A DNA stretch of 48,062 nt from Bacteroidia bacterium (GTDB taxonomy: Bacteria; Bacteroidota; Bacteroidia; Cytophagales; JAAEPT01), in assembly GCA_030431525.1 (NCBI GenBank), contig JAUIJC010000033.1:1-48062 (forward strand), read 5' to 3'. Shown here piece by piece: positions 38,461-46,387 of the stretch. A program made the position numbers and the translations under genes. The notes below the pieces were generated by a model. It saw only the letters and a list, made by a program, of their open reading frames with translations. It did not search any database and was not told where the DNA came from. Every line of letters starts with the position of its first letter. The stretch's first letter is position 1.

Positions 38461-38904
38461 TTAGTTATCCCAAGGAGCAGTTCCCGATACAGTAATACCC
38501 ATGCTGCGAGCAGTACCAGCAACCATGCGCATACCAGACTCAACTTTAATGCAGTTCAAGTCAGGAAGCTTTGTTTCAGCAATCTCTTTTACTTGATCCC
38601 AAGTAACAGAGGCCACTTTAGTACGGTTAGGGTTACCCGAACCTTTTTTCTTCTTAGCAGCTTCCAACAACAAGACAGCAGCAGGAGGAGTCTTGATTAC
38701 AAAATCAAAAGACTTATCCTTGTAGATAGTCACAAGCACAGGAAGAACCTGACCTTGCTTGTCTTGTGTACGGGCATTGAACTGCTTACAGAAGTCCATA
38801 ATGTTCAAGCCCTTGGAACCCAGTGCCGGCCCCACTGGTGGCGAAGGGTTAGCTGCCCCTCCGCGAATCTGCAACTTCAGATATCCGGTTATCTCTTTAG
38901 CCAT
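38461..38904 (-). CDS. rplK: 50S ribosomal protein L11
   Basis: 147 residues of normal length. The blocks [32 protein letters not shown] and the C-terminal rRNA-binding part ending [13 protein letters not shown] are present. L11 is the substrate of PrmA, encoded in this window. It starts two bases after the nusG stop. A short run [10 protein letters not shown] near residue 89 is normal for the family. Confidence 0.98.
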   Translation of the reverse strand: MAKEITGYLKLQIRGGAANPSPPVGPALGSKGLNIMDFCKQFNARTQDKQGQVLPVLVTIYKDKSFDFVIKTPPAAVLLLEAAKKKKGSGNPNRTKVASVTWDQVKEIAETKLPDLNCIKVESGMRMVAGTARSMGITVSGTAPWDN

Positions 38905-38906
38905 CG

Positions 38907-39467
38907 TTAACCAACTTTTTCCACTTGCGTGTAACTCAGCTCCATTGGTTGGTTGCGACCGAAAATGGTCACTACAATCTTGAGCTTCTTCTTGTCGTCG
39001 TCAATCTCTTGGATCGTACCTGTAAACCCACTAAAACCTTCTTCAATCACCTTCACTTCCTCCCCTACATAGAAGACCTGATCAGAAGTCACTTCCTCCT
39101 CAACAACACCTTCGACCTTGCCAAGAATACGATTCACTTCAGACTGCCTAAGTGGTTGAGGCTTAGTATCTTCACCGTCTTTCACACCTAAGAAGCCTAG
39201 CACGCCAGGAACACTCTTAATCAAGTGAACGACTTCAGCATCGGAAAGGTCACAGGATACCAAAACGTAACCTGGGAAGAAGTTTCGCTCACGAACTTTC
39301 TTTTTCCCATTTCGGACCTCGTAGTACTTCTCCATAGGGATCAGTACTTCAGCGACCTTTTCCTCCATTTTGTGTCGAACCAGCTCGGTCTCAAGATAGG
39401 CCTTCACCTTTTTCTCTTGACCAGCAACTGCCCGCACAACGTACCATTGCAAATCAACCTTGGCCAT
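38907..39467 (-). CDS. nusG: Transcription antitermination factor NusG
   Basis: 186 residues from the ATG at 39467 ([21 protein letters not shown]). NGN domain with [12 protein letters not shown], and a C-terminal KOW domain with [24 protein letters not shown]. It binds RNA polymerase and links it to Rho or the ribosome. The open frame to 39536 overlaps secE and is not used. secE ends one base before its start. Confidence 0.97.
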   Translation of the reverse strand: MAKVDLQWYVVRAVAGQEKKVKAYLETELVRHKMEEKVAEVLIPMEKYYEVRNGKKKVRERNFFPGYVLVSCDLSDAEVVHLIKSVPGVLGFLGVKDGEDTKPQPLRQSEVNRILGKVEGVVEEEVTSDQVFYVGEEVKVIEEGFSGFTGTIQEIDDDKKKLKIVVTIFGRNQPMELSYTQVEKVG

Positions 39468-39468
39468 C

Positions 39469-39657
39469 TTAGAATGAATAAACGGTTCCCAACACCTCTT
39501 CCAACAGCTTATCCATGCCGAAAACCACTCCAGCAAAAACCACGGAAGCCACTAGCACCAAAACCGTACTCTTGCGCAACTCTTCAAACGTTGGCCAAGT
39601 CACCTTATAGACGATTTCGCCAAAAGATTCCCTGACGTAGGATACAAGCTTGTCCAT
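39469..39657 (-). CDS. secE: Preprotein translocase subunit SecE
   Basis: 62 residues from the ATG at 39657 (MDKLVSYVRESFGEIVYKVTW), the typical single-membrane-helix SecE. The conserved amphipathic part VYKVTWPTFEELRKST precedes the helix VLVLVASVVFAGVVFGM. It stabilises SecY. The start at 39687 lies against the upstream tRNA and is rejected. Confidence 0.95.
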   Translation of the reverse strand: MDKLVSYVRESFGEIVYKVTWPTFEELRKSTVLVLVASVVFAGVVFGMDKLLEEVLGTVYSF

Positions 39658-39684
39658 AGAAATATTAGACTGCGTAACAACTCG

Positions 39685-39757
39685 CACAGATGGGAAGAAT
39701 CGAACTCCCGCAAACAGATTTTAACCCCTGCCGCTCTTCCAATTAAGCTACACCTAT
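39685..39757 (-). tRNA. tRNA-Trp-like gene lacking a CCA anticodon
   Basis: 73 bases fold as a type I tRNA: acceptor ATAGGTG/CATCTGT (two wobbles) with discriminator G, D arm GCTT/GAGC, and T arm GGGAG/CTTCC with loop TTCGATT. It sits between tuf and secE, where bacteria usually carry tRNA-Trp, and G73 fits Trp. However, the anticodon stem GCAGG/TCTGT encloses an 8-base loop GGTTAAAA instead of a 7-base loop with CCA. Read from the 3' side the anticodon would be TAA, which makes no sense for this tRNA type. It is a mutated or miscalled tRNA-Trp. Confidence 0.7.
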
Positions 39758-39811
39758 GTATACTCTCGCCTAAAAAGCGAATGCAAAATTAGAAACAAAT
39801 AGACTTAAAAA

Positions 39812-39848
39812 CAAATGCGCCCTCGAAAAGAATTCAAGGACGCATTTG
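39812..39848 (-). terminator. Hairpin after tuf
   Basis: CAAATGCG pairs with CGCATTTG (39812-39819 and 39841-39848), with a partial inner stem. It lies 23 bases past the tuf stop and before the tRNA-Trp-like gene, so it may be a partial terminator. Confidence 0.5.
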
Positions 39849-39870
39849 ATATTATCTAGAATCGAGATTC

Positions 39871-41038
39871 TTACTCGACGATTTCAGTCACCTGACCAGA
39901 ACCTACAGTACGACCACCCTCACGGATAGCGAAACGTAGACCTTTTTCCATCGCGATTGGGTTGATCAACTCAACAGAGATAGAAACGTTATCACCAGGC
40001 ATTACCATTTCAACGCCGTCTGGCAAAGAAATCTCACCAGTTACGTCCGTGGTACGGAAGTAGAACTGTGGACGATATTTCTTGAAGAATGGAGTGTGAC
40101 GACCACCCTCTTCTTTAGAGAGTACGTAAACCTCAGCCTTGAACTTAGAGTGTGGCTTAACAGAACCAGGCTTACAGATGATCATACCGCGCTTGATATC
40201 AGATTTCTCGATACCACGCAACAAAAGACCAACGTTGTCACCAGCTTCACCTCTATCCAAGATCTTACGGAACATCTCAACACCAGTGATGGTAGACTTA
40301 AGACCTTCAGCACCCATACCGATGATATCAACAGGATCACCAGAGTTGATTACACCTCTCTCGATTCTACCAGTAGCAACAGTACCACGACCAGTAATAG
40401 AGAATACGTCCTCAACAGGCATCAAGAAGTCAAGGTCAACAAGACGCTCAGGCTCTGGAATGTAGTTATCAACTGCATCCATAAGCTCGTCAATCTTAGC
40501 AACCCACTCAGGCTCACCATTCAAACCACCCAAAGCAGAACCTTGGATTACAGGAATATCATCACCTGGGAAGTCATACTGAGAAAGAAGATCACGAACC
40601 TCCATCTCAACAAGCTCCAACAACTCAGGGTCATCAACAAGGTCAACCTTGTTCATGAACACAACAAGAGCAGGAACACCTACCTGACGAGCAAGAAGGA
40701 TGTGCTCACGAGTCTGAGGCATTGGTCCATCAGTAGCAGCAACTACGATGATAGCACCGTCCATCTGAGCAGCACCAGTAACCATGTTCTTAACATAGTC
40801 AGCGTGACCTGGACAGTCAACGTGTGCGTAGTGACGCTTCTCAGTTTCGTACTCTACGTGAGAAGAGTTAATTGTAATACCACGCTCTTGCTCTTCAGGA
40901 GCGTTGTCGATCGCAGAGAAGTCACGCTTTTCAGCGAGTCCTTTATCAGCGAGTACTTTAGAGATGGCCGTGGTCAACGTGACCGATGGTACCAATGTTC
41001 ACGTGCGGCTTGGAACGATTAAAGGTTTCCTTAGCCAT
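39871..41038 (-). pseudogene. tuf: Elongation factor Tu with 20-base deletion and frameshift
   Basis: The ATG at 41038 starts [24 protein letters not shown], then the frame breaks. After CAC GGC the next bases belong to the codons for TTAI that normally follow the P-loop, in another frame. Adding back 20 bases restores [17 protein letters not shown] and a 395-residue EF-Tu. From position ~40980 to 39871 the rest is intact ([21 protein letters not shown], and C-terminal [15 protein letters not shown]). The lost stretch lies between two copies of GTTGACCACGGC expected at the two edges. As written, no functional EF-Tu can be made from this copy. Either the deletion is an assembly collapse or another tuf exists. 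Confidence 0.9.
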
Positions 41039-41080
41039 CGTTGAAAAATCCTTTAAGGATTAGAATTTAAATACAACTAG

Positions 41081-41152
41081 AGCCAACGATGGGATTTGAA
41101 CCCACGACCTCTTCCTTACCAAGGAAACGCTCTACCCCTGAGCTACGTCGGC
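41081..41152 (-). tRNA. tRNA-Thr (GGT)
   Basis: 72 bases. Acceptor GCCGACG/CGTTGGC, D arm GCTC/GAGC, anticodon loop TTGGTAA with anticodon GGT, T arm GTGGG/CCCAT with TTCAAAT. The CCA end is not encoded. It lies upstream of tuf on the same strand, after tRNA-Tyr. Confidence 0.95.
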
Positions 41153-41164
41153 AATAAACAGAAT

Positions 41165-41184
41165 TAACGAAAGAACTTTCGTTA
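41165..41184. other. Short perfect hairpin between tRNA-Tyr and tRNA-Thr
   Basis: TAACGAAAG-AA-CTTTCGTTA, immediately next to the 3' end of tRNA-Tyr. It may help processing of the tRNA precursor. Many genomes have tRNA-Gly between these two genes; none is seen here. Confidence 0.5.
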
Positions 41185-41185
41185 G

Positions 41186-41268
41186 TGGGGAGAGCAGGAT
41201 TCGAACCTGCGAAGTCGTAAGACAACGGAGTTACAGTCCGTCCCATTTGGCCGCTCTGGAATCTCCCC
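41186..41268 (-). tRNA. tRNA-Tyr (GTA)
   Basis: 83 bases, a type II tRNA with a long variable arm. Acceptor GGGGAGA/TCTCCCC with discriminator A, anticodon stem ACGGA/TCCGT with loop CTGTAAC, anticodon GTA. It is the first gene of the tRNA-tuf-secE transcript, about 30 bases after a strong promoter. Confidence 0.95.
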
Positions 41269-41297
41269 ATGATTACGCTTTAAGCGAAATCGGTTCA

Positions 41298-41328
41298 CAA
41301 ATGTATTGGCTTTTTTTTGTTTGTCAAA
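41298..41328 (-). promoter_or_regulatory. Full Bacteroidota-type promoter of the tRNA-tuf operon
   Basis: On the minus strand, TTTG (41325-41328), a 19-base spacer, then TACATTTG (41298-41305), an exact match to the TTTG/TAnnTTTG consensus of the primary sigma factor in Bacteroidota. It lies 29 bases before tRNA-Tyr. Confidence 0.85.
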
Positions 41329-41417
41329 CGACGCACAGAAAGTTTTTTTAATTAATGCAACAACCCAACAACAAACTGACCAACCTCAACCTTAGATAAA
41401 ACACTGATTAACAAGCA

Positions 41418-44117
41418 TCACTTAGACAATGAAGCCTCCCAATTTTGATAGATCCTAATCCAAGTTGGATCAGTCTCTGCCTTGATAACTTCCCTCCTCT
41501 TTTTGCGAACTCCAGGCAATTCATCCAATTCGAACAATCCACGGTAGCCTGCAAAACGGGTGTACTTATTCAAATCCTCGTTACCCGCGACATCTTCAAA
41601 AAACTGAATTCCTTCCTCTTGATGAGCCTCTGGCATTCGTTCCAGATAGTTGGCCATGTAAGTAGAAAATTTGATTTGATCACCGAAGGAAAGCTTATCG
41701 AAGGTTTGCACATACCATTCATATTGGGTTGAATCTGCATTCACTGAAAAGTATTCAGCCAACACCATCAAGATTCCACTCTTGTCAGTAGCCTCAAACG
41801 AAGCAAGGACTTCTGGCACATCCTCCGCACCTGAAGCCGCATAACCTTTTAGCGACTCTCCAATCACAGCATATGAGCTGTCTTTCAAGCCTTGCTTAAA
41901 AATCTCCTTGTAATCCTTTTCCGCCCATTGAGAAGACACCATAGACAAGTAACCAATCGCTGCTTTGCGGACATCAGCCTTCTTATCCGCCAAGGCCATT
42001 TGCTTAGCCTTCTCATTGACTTCCTCCCAATCGGAGAGCTCCCAGCCATTTAATTCCTCCAAAGCAAAGGCGCGAATCCCCCAAAACGGGTCATCCAAAG
42101 CTGAAACAAACCCTTCTCGCATACAGGTATCCAGCACGCCATATATAAGAACTCTTAGAGAATCCCGATTAATATCTTCACTACTACTCCCATCTTCCTC
42201 AAATTGATTTGCCAACAACATAATCGAAGGAAGCGCTTGCTCCTCCATTTCCTCAAGAGCATGCTTTCTAGCCAAATACTTCGGTGAGTTTTTATACTGG
42301 AAAACCAACTCGTCAATGTTTTTTGGATGATTGATGGTTCCAAGCAACTGCTGCTCTGCATCAAAAACTACTACATCAGGCTTACCACTCACGTTGAATT
42401 CAAACTGCTGGAAGGATTGATCAATGACTATGGACTCGATTCTTCGCTTTCCTCCTTCCCAAATCGCAATATCCAATGGTAGGCGATAGATCGGGTTCTG
42501 AACAGTATCCTGAGCTTGATACACACTCACCTGAAGGACACCCAGACTATCCACATACAAATGCTCCACTTCCAACTCAGGATGCCCAGCACTCAGGAAC
42601 CATTGATTAAAGAACCAGTTTAAATCCTCACCCGTCACTTCCTCGAAAGAAAGCCTCAAGTCATGTATCTCGGCAGGCTGGAATTCCTTTTTATTCAGAT
42701 AGCGTTTTAGGGATTCAAAGAAAGCCTCGTCCCCCACATACTTTCGCAGCATATGCAAGACACGCCCACCTTTGTTATAAGAATGGCGATCAAACATATC
42801 CTCTTTATCATCATAGTAATAGCGAATCAACGGGACACGCTTGCGCTCAGCCTCATCCAAATATTCGCTTTGTTCCTTCTCCCCGTGATAGTCAGCGTAA
42901 TCGGTTCCAACCTTATGCTCAAACCACAAATACTCCGAATAGTTAGCAAAGGACTCATTCAATGGAAGGTTTGACCACGACTCGCACGTCACCAAATCCC
43001 CAAACCAATGGTGAAACAATTCGTGGGCAACAATGTAATCCCAATCCTTATCCAACAACTCACGGTCCGTCATTTGAATCTGCTCCAAGAAAATCGCCGC
43101 TGAAGTATTCTCCATAGCACCAGAAACATAGTCTCGCACCACCGCCTGAGAATACTTGTCCCAAGGATAATCATAGCCCAATCGCTGAGAGAAAAACTCC
43201 ATCATTTCTGGAGTACGCCCAAAAATATCACGGGCATAAGGCTCATATTCCTTCTCCACATAATACTCTACAGGAATTCCTCGCCACGAATCCTTTACAA
43301 CGGCAAATTCCCCTACCACCATTACAAACAAGTAAGGAGCATGCGGCTTGCTCTGCGCCCAGTGATCCGTCTTGGTGCCATCACCATTAAACTTCGTCCA
43401 CTCCAGAACCCCATTGGAAAGTGTCGTTAAGCTATCGGCAACGGTAATCGAAATCTCTTCAGTCGTTTTTTCATTCGGAGAATCAATAGTCGGGAACCAG
43501 CAAGAACTGGCCTCCGTCTCACCCTGCGTCCAAATCTGACGTGGCTTATTCTCCTTGCCCGTCGGGTTAATGAAATAAAGCCCCTTATCCGAAGAAATCG
43601 CATGACTTCCTCCCTCCGGCAATTCATTTGGCTTGGCCACATATTTTATGGCAAGCCTAAACTCCTCATCACGCTTATACTCCTTCCCCAAATCAATCAC
43701 CATTTGAAGGGAATCATAGGTATAGGCCAAATCACGTTGAGCTCCACCATCTTCATACAAACGGACATATTCCACATCAAAACCCTTGGCATCCAACACC
43801 AATGAATCCTGCGGATAGAAATAGGGCTTCAACGTTAGCTTGGCCAACCCATTCAATCGTTGCTTCTCCCAGTCAAAAGACACATCCAAGCTGGTATGCA
43901 CCAAATCCATCAATAGTCGGCGGGAAGCCCTGTAAGGACCGCTCTCCTCAACAACATACCGAGGCGCCACGTAAACATCTTCCAAAGTGGAGTCAGCAAT
44001 CCACTGAAGCTCCTGAGATTCCGCTTGGGCATCCGCCACTGGCTTTCTACTCTTACATGAGAACAAAAACGCCACAAGACATGAGACCAAGGCAAGGTTG
44101 CGAGTAAATGAATTCAT
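41418..44117 (-). CDS. M1-family aminopeptidase lipoprotein
   Basis: 899 residues from the ATG at 44117. The N-terminus MNSFTRNLALVSCLVAFLFSC carries a lipobox (LFSC), so it is an exported, lipid-anchored enzyme. It shows the M1 exopeptidase motif GAMEN (333-337) and the zinc site HELFHHW with H365, E366, H369 and E388 (HExxH-x18-E). Residues ~620-899 look like HEAT-type helical repeats, as in other M1 peptidases. It removes N-terminal residues from peptides outside the cytoplasm. The longer frame from 44174 overlaps the promoter and is rejected. Confidence 0.93.
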   Translation of the reverse strand: MNSFTRNLALVSCLVAFLFSCKSRKPVADAQAESQELQWIADSTLEDVYVAPRYVVEESGPYRASRRLLMDLVHTSLDVSFDWEKQRLNGLAKLTLKPYFYPQDSLVLDAKGFDVEYVRLYEDGGAQRDLAYTYDSLQMVIDLGKEYKRDEEFRLAIKYVAKPNELPEGGSHAISSDKGLYFINPTGKENKPRQIWTQGETEASSCWFPTIDSPNEKTTEEISITVADSLTTLSNGVLEWTKFNGDGTKTDHWAQSKPHAPYLFVMVVGEFAVVKDSWRGIPVEYYVEKEYEPYARDIFGRTPEMMEFFSQRLGYDYPWDKYSQAVVRDYVSGAMENTSAAIFLEQIQMTDRELLDKDWDYIVAHELFHHWFGDLVTCESWSNLPLNESFANYSEYLWFEHKVGTDYADYHGEKEQSEYLDEAERKRVPLIRYYYDDKEDMFDRHSYNKGGRVLHMLRKYVGDEAFFESLKRYLNKKEFQPAEIHDLRLSFEEVTGEDLNWFFNQWFLSAGHPELEVEHLYVDSLGVLQVSVYQAQDTVQNPIYRLPLDIAIWEGGKRRIESIVIDQSFQQFEFNVSGKPDVVVFDAEQQLLGTINHPKNIDELVFQYKNSPKYLARKHALEEMEEQALPSIMLLANQFEEDGSSSEDINRDSLRVLIYGVLDTCMREGFVSALDDPFWGIRAFALEELNGWELSDWEEVNEKAKQMALADKKADVRKAAIGYLSMVSSQWAEKDYKEIFKQGLKDSSYAVIGESLKGYAASGAEDVPEVLASFEATDKSGILMVLAEYFSVNADSTQYEWYVQTFDKLSFGDQIKFSTYMANYLERMPEAHQEEGIQFFEDVAGNEDLNKYTRFAGYRGLFELDELPGVRKKRREVIKAETDPTWIRIYQNWEASLSK

Positions 44118-44171
44118 AAAAACGGATATGGGGTTAATCCCTGTAAAAGGGGGCGTAAAGGAACGAAAATG

Positions 44172-44200
44172 CAAAATTACTGCGCATGGAACAATTCAAA
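44172..44200 (-). promoter_or_regulatory. Promoter of the M1 peptidase gene
   Basis: On the minus strand, TTTG (44197-44200), a 17-base spacer, then TAATTTTG (44172-44179), an exact TAnnTTTG match 55 bases before the start. It overlaps the first codons of the divergent biotin carrier gene. Confidence 0.6.
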
Positions 44201-44677
44201 ATCCACGGGGAACTTTTCAAAGTACAGGTGTCCAACGGAACAATGACAATCAACGAACAAATTTTTCCAGATTCACCCATCAGCACTGGAACAACAACCT
44301 GTCATTTACTCCACCAACATAAATCCTATGAGGCTGAATTGCTTTCAATGGATGAAAAACGGATTGAACTCCGTATCAACGGAAAATATTTCACTGTCGA
44401 GCGAGTCAGCAAAGCCGAACAATTCCTGAAACTCATCGGCCAACAAAATAAAGTGCAGGCTGAGAACAAACAGCTTAAGGCGCCTATGTCAGGCAGAATC
44501 TTATCCATTAACGTAACCGAGGGACAAGAGGTTAAAGAAGGACAAGCCCTTTTGGTCCTTGAAGCCATGAAAATGGAAAATATCATCACTGCCGAACGAG
44601 ACGGAATCATTGAGAAAGTCATGGTCAAACCAGATCAGCGCATCGAAAAGAGCAGCGCACTCCTAAAGTTCAAGTGA
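44186..44677 (+). CDS. Biotin carboxyl carrier-like protein
   Basis: 163 residues. Residues ~95-163 form a biotinyl domain with EAMKMEN at 126-132 (biotinylated K129), flanked by APMSGRILSINVTEGQEVKEGQ. The N-terminal ~90 residues are a beta-rich extension seen in the small subunits of acyl-CoA carboxylases (propionyl- or acetyl-CoA carboxylase) of Bacteroidota. No carboxylase or transferase genes are next to it, so the partner is elsewhere in the genome. The ATG at 44186 is the only sensible start. Confidence 0.85.
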   Translation: MEQFKIHGELFKVQVSNGTMTINEQIFPDSPISTGTTTCHLLHQHKSYEAELLSMDEKRIELRINGKYFTVERVSKAEQFLKLIGQQNKVQAENKQLKAPMSGRILSINVTEGQEVKEGQALLVLEAMKMENIITAERDGIIEKVMVKPDQRIEKSSALLKFK

Positions 44678-44763
44678 CAACTTTTCCTTTGGGGAAACCC
44701 TCCTACTTCCTGTGAACACACAAAAACTACATCCCCCTAATAGCCCATAACGCCACAAAAACC

Positions 44764-44771
44764 TATATTTG
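44764..44771 (+). promoter_or_regulatory. TATATTTG -7 box upstream of pyrH
   Basis: An exact TAnnTTTG match. It predicts a ~140-base leader before pyrH that contains a small open frame (44788-44907). No clear -33 element. Confidence 0.45.
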
Positions 44772-44787
44772 CCCAGACATTTTGAAA

Positions 44788-44907
44788 ATGTCCTTTTTCT
44801 GCATTGACTTTGGCATTTATTTCATGGACATGATGGTTTTATTGAATCTCTTTGAGCTTTGGTCTTACTTCACCATCAATCATGAAACCAGATTACTAAC
44901 CCTTTGA
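44788..44907 (+). CDS. Possible 39-residue leader peptide before pyrH
   Basis: An open frame starting ATG at 44788 and ending TGA at 44905-44907, 11 bases before the pyrH ATG. The peptide is hydrophobic and aromatic ([19 protein letters not shown]...), which could suit a membrane-active or attenuation peptide. No ribosome site or homology supports it, and chance is possible. Confidence 0.25.
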   Translation: MSFFCIDFGIYFMDMMVLLNLFELWSYFTINHETRLLTL

Positions 44908-44918
44908 CCTACTTTGGT

Positions 44919-45632
44919 ATGGCAACTTACAAGAGAATTTTGCTAAAGCTTAGCGGCGAGGCCCTGATGGGCGATCAGAATTATGGTATTGACCCTGAGC
45001 GCCTACAACAATACGCCAAGGACGTAAAAGCCATCGTAGACAAAGGAATTGAAGTAGCAGTCGTTATCGGCGGAGGAAACATCTTCCGTGGCATGGATGC
45101 CTCCACCACAGGCATTGACCGCGTTCAAGGCGATCACATGGGCATGATGGCCACCCTTATCAACGGCGTGGCCTTGCAGGGAATTTTTGAAAAAAACGGC
45201 ATGGATACCCGCTTGATGTCTGGATTGAACATCGAGCAAGTTTGTGAAAACTACATTCGTCGTCGTGCAGTTCGTCACCTTGAAAAAGGACGCATCGTCA
45301 TTTTCGGTGCTGGAACTGGAAACCCGTACTTCACGACTGACTCAGCGGCCAGCCTTCGTGCCATCGAAATTGAAGCCGACGTGGTACTGAAAGGAACACG
45401 CGTGAACGGCATCTACTCAGCTGACCCAGAAAAAGACCCAACCGCCACCCGTTTCGATAAAATCTCTTTCAAAGAGGTTTATGAAAAAGGACTCAAAATC
45501 ATGGACATGACAGCCTTCACGCTTTGCGAGGAGAACAAGCTGCCAATCATGGTTTTCGATATGAATACACCAGGCAACCTTCTCCGCATTATCGAAGGTG
45601 AGGATGTTGGTACCTTAGTAACTGAGAATTGA
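44919..45632 (+). CDS. pyrH: UMP kinase
   Basis: 237 residues from the ATG at 44919 ([18 protein letters not shown]). It phosphorylates UMP to UDP. Family blocks are present: [47 protein letters not shown] and the C-terminal [16 protein letters not shown]. The start at 44904 adds five residues and is unlikely. pyrH-frr is a classic pair, here separated by 69 bases that hold a heptad-arm element. Confidence 0.97.
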   Translation: MATYKRILLKLSGEALMGDQNYGIDPERLQQYAKDVKAIVDKGIEVAVVIGGGNIFRGMDASTTGIDRVQGDHMGMMATLINGVALQGIFEKNGMDTRLMSGLNIEQVCENYIRRRAVRHLEKGRIVIFGAGTGNPYFTTDSAASLRAIEIEADVVLKGTRVNGIYSADPEKDPTATRFDKISFKEVYEKGLKIMDMTAFTLCEENKLPIMVFDMNTPGNLLRIIEGEDVGTLVTEN

Positions 45633-45636
45633 ATCT

Positions 45637-45686
45637 GAGACATTAGAAATTTAGCCCATCACATAGCTAACATCTAACGTTTTCCA
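45637..45686. repeat. Heptad-arm element between pyrH and frr (degraded)
   Basis: Units GAGACAT, TAGAAAT on the left and CTAACAT, CTAACGT on the right around TTAGCCCATCACATAG, starting four bases after the pyrH stop. The units match the rpoB-rpoC element (TAGAAAT, CTAACGT), but the core has lost the GGG side. Confidence 0.65.
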
Positions 45687-45701
45687 AAAACACTCCAACC
45701 C

Positions 45702-46262
45702 ATGGAAGAGATTAACCTTACCCTGGACATGGCCAAGGAAGCCATGGAAAAGGCTGTTGAACATACCGAGCGCGAGCTTGGAAAAATCCGAGCTGGCAAG
45801 GCTCACCCTGCAATGTTGGCAGGCATCAAAATTGATTACTACGGCTCACTCAGCCCATTGGATCAAGTGGCCAATATTTCTACTCCAGACGCTCGTACCT
45901 TGGTGATCAAACCATGGGAAAAGAACTTGGTTGGTGAAATTGAGCGCACATTGATCAATAGCGACTTGGGTCTCAACCCACAAAGCGATGGGGAGATGAT
46001 TCGCTTGAACCTTCCTGCCCTCACCGAGGAGCGTCGTAAGGACTTGGTAAAACAATCCAAAGCTGAGGCTGAAAACGGTAAAGTTCGTATTCGCAACGCC
46101 CGCAAGGACTCTAACAGCGAATTGAAGAAACTTCAGAAAGACGGTGCTTCCGAGGACCAGATCAAAGATGCTGAAGCTTCTGTTCAAGAATTGACAGACC
46201 AATTCACCAAGAAAATTGAGGACTTGCTCGCTAAGAAAGAAAGTGACATCCTGACGATTTGA
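45702..46262 (+). CDS. frr: Ribosome recycling factor
   Basis: 186 residues of normal length. It splits the post-termination ribosome with EF-G. Typical blocks: EHTERELGKIRAGKAHPAML, YYGSLSPLDQVANIS, PWEKNLVGEIERT, SDLGLNPQSDGEMIRLNLP and LTEERRKDLVKQSK. ATG at 45702. The insertion sequence begins about 28 bases after its stop, and the IS left-end hairpin probably ends its transcript. Confidence 0.98.
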   Translation: MEEINLTLDMAKEAMEKAVEHTERELGKIRAGKAHPAMLAGIKIDYYGSLSPLDQVANISTPDARTLVIKPWEKNLVGEIERTLINSDLGLNPQSDGEMIRLNLPALTEERRKDLVKQSKAEAENGKVRIRNARKDSNSELKKLQKDGASEDQIKDAEASVQELTDQFTKKIEDLLAKKESDILTI

Positions 46263-46290
46263 TTGAAACAAGGTTTCATGAAACACAAAA

Positions 46291-46325
46291 AGAGGCTGTC
46301 TCAAATCTACCCTGAGACAGCCTCT
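46291..46325. terminator. Hairpin in the left IS end
   Basis: AGAGGCTGTCTCA pairs with TGAGACAGCCTCT (46291-46303 and 46313-46325), followed by TCTTTTTT. It may terminate frr transcripts from the left and keep outside transcription out of the IS. Confidence 0.75.
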
Positions 46326-46387
46326 TCTTTTTTATATCTCTTGGCTAACCTAAACTAAAGATTTATCTGTCTTGATTTCCTCTGTTG

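Noticed and set aside
41067-41270. 67-residue frame across the two tRNA genes
   Set aside because: It overlaps tRNA-Tyr and tRNA-Thr completely and looks like the usual spurious frame in tRNA DNA.
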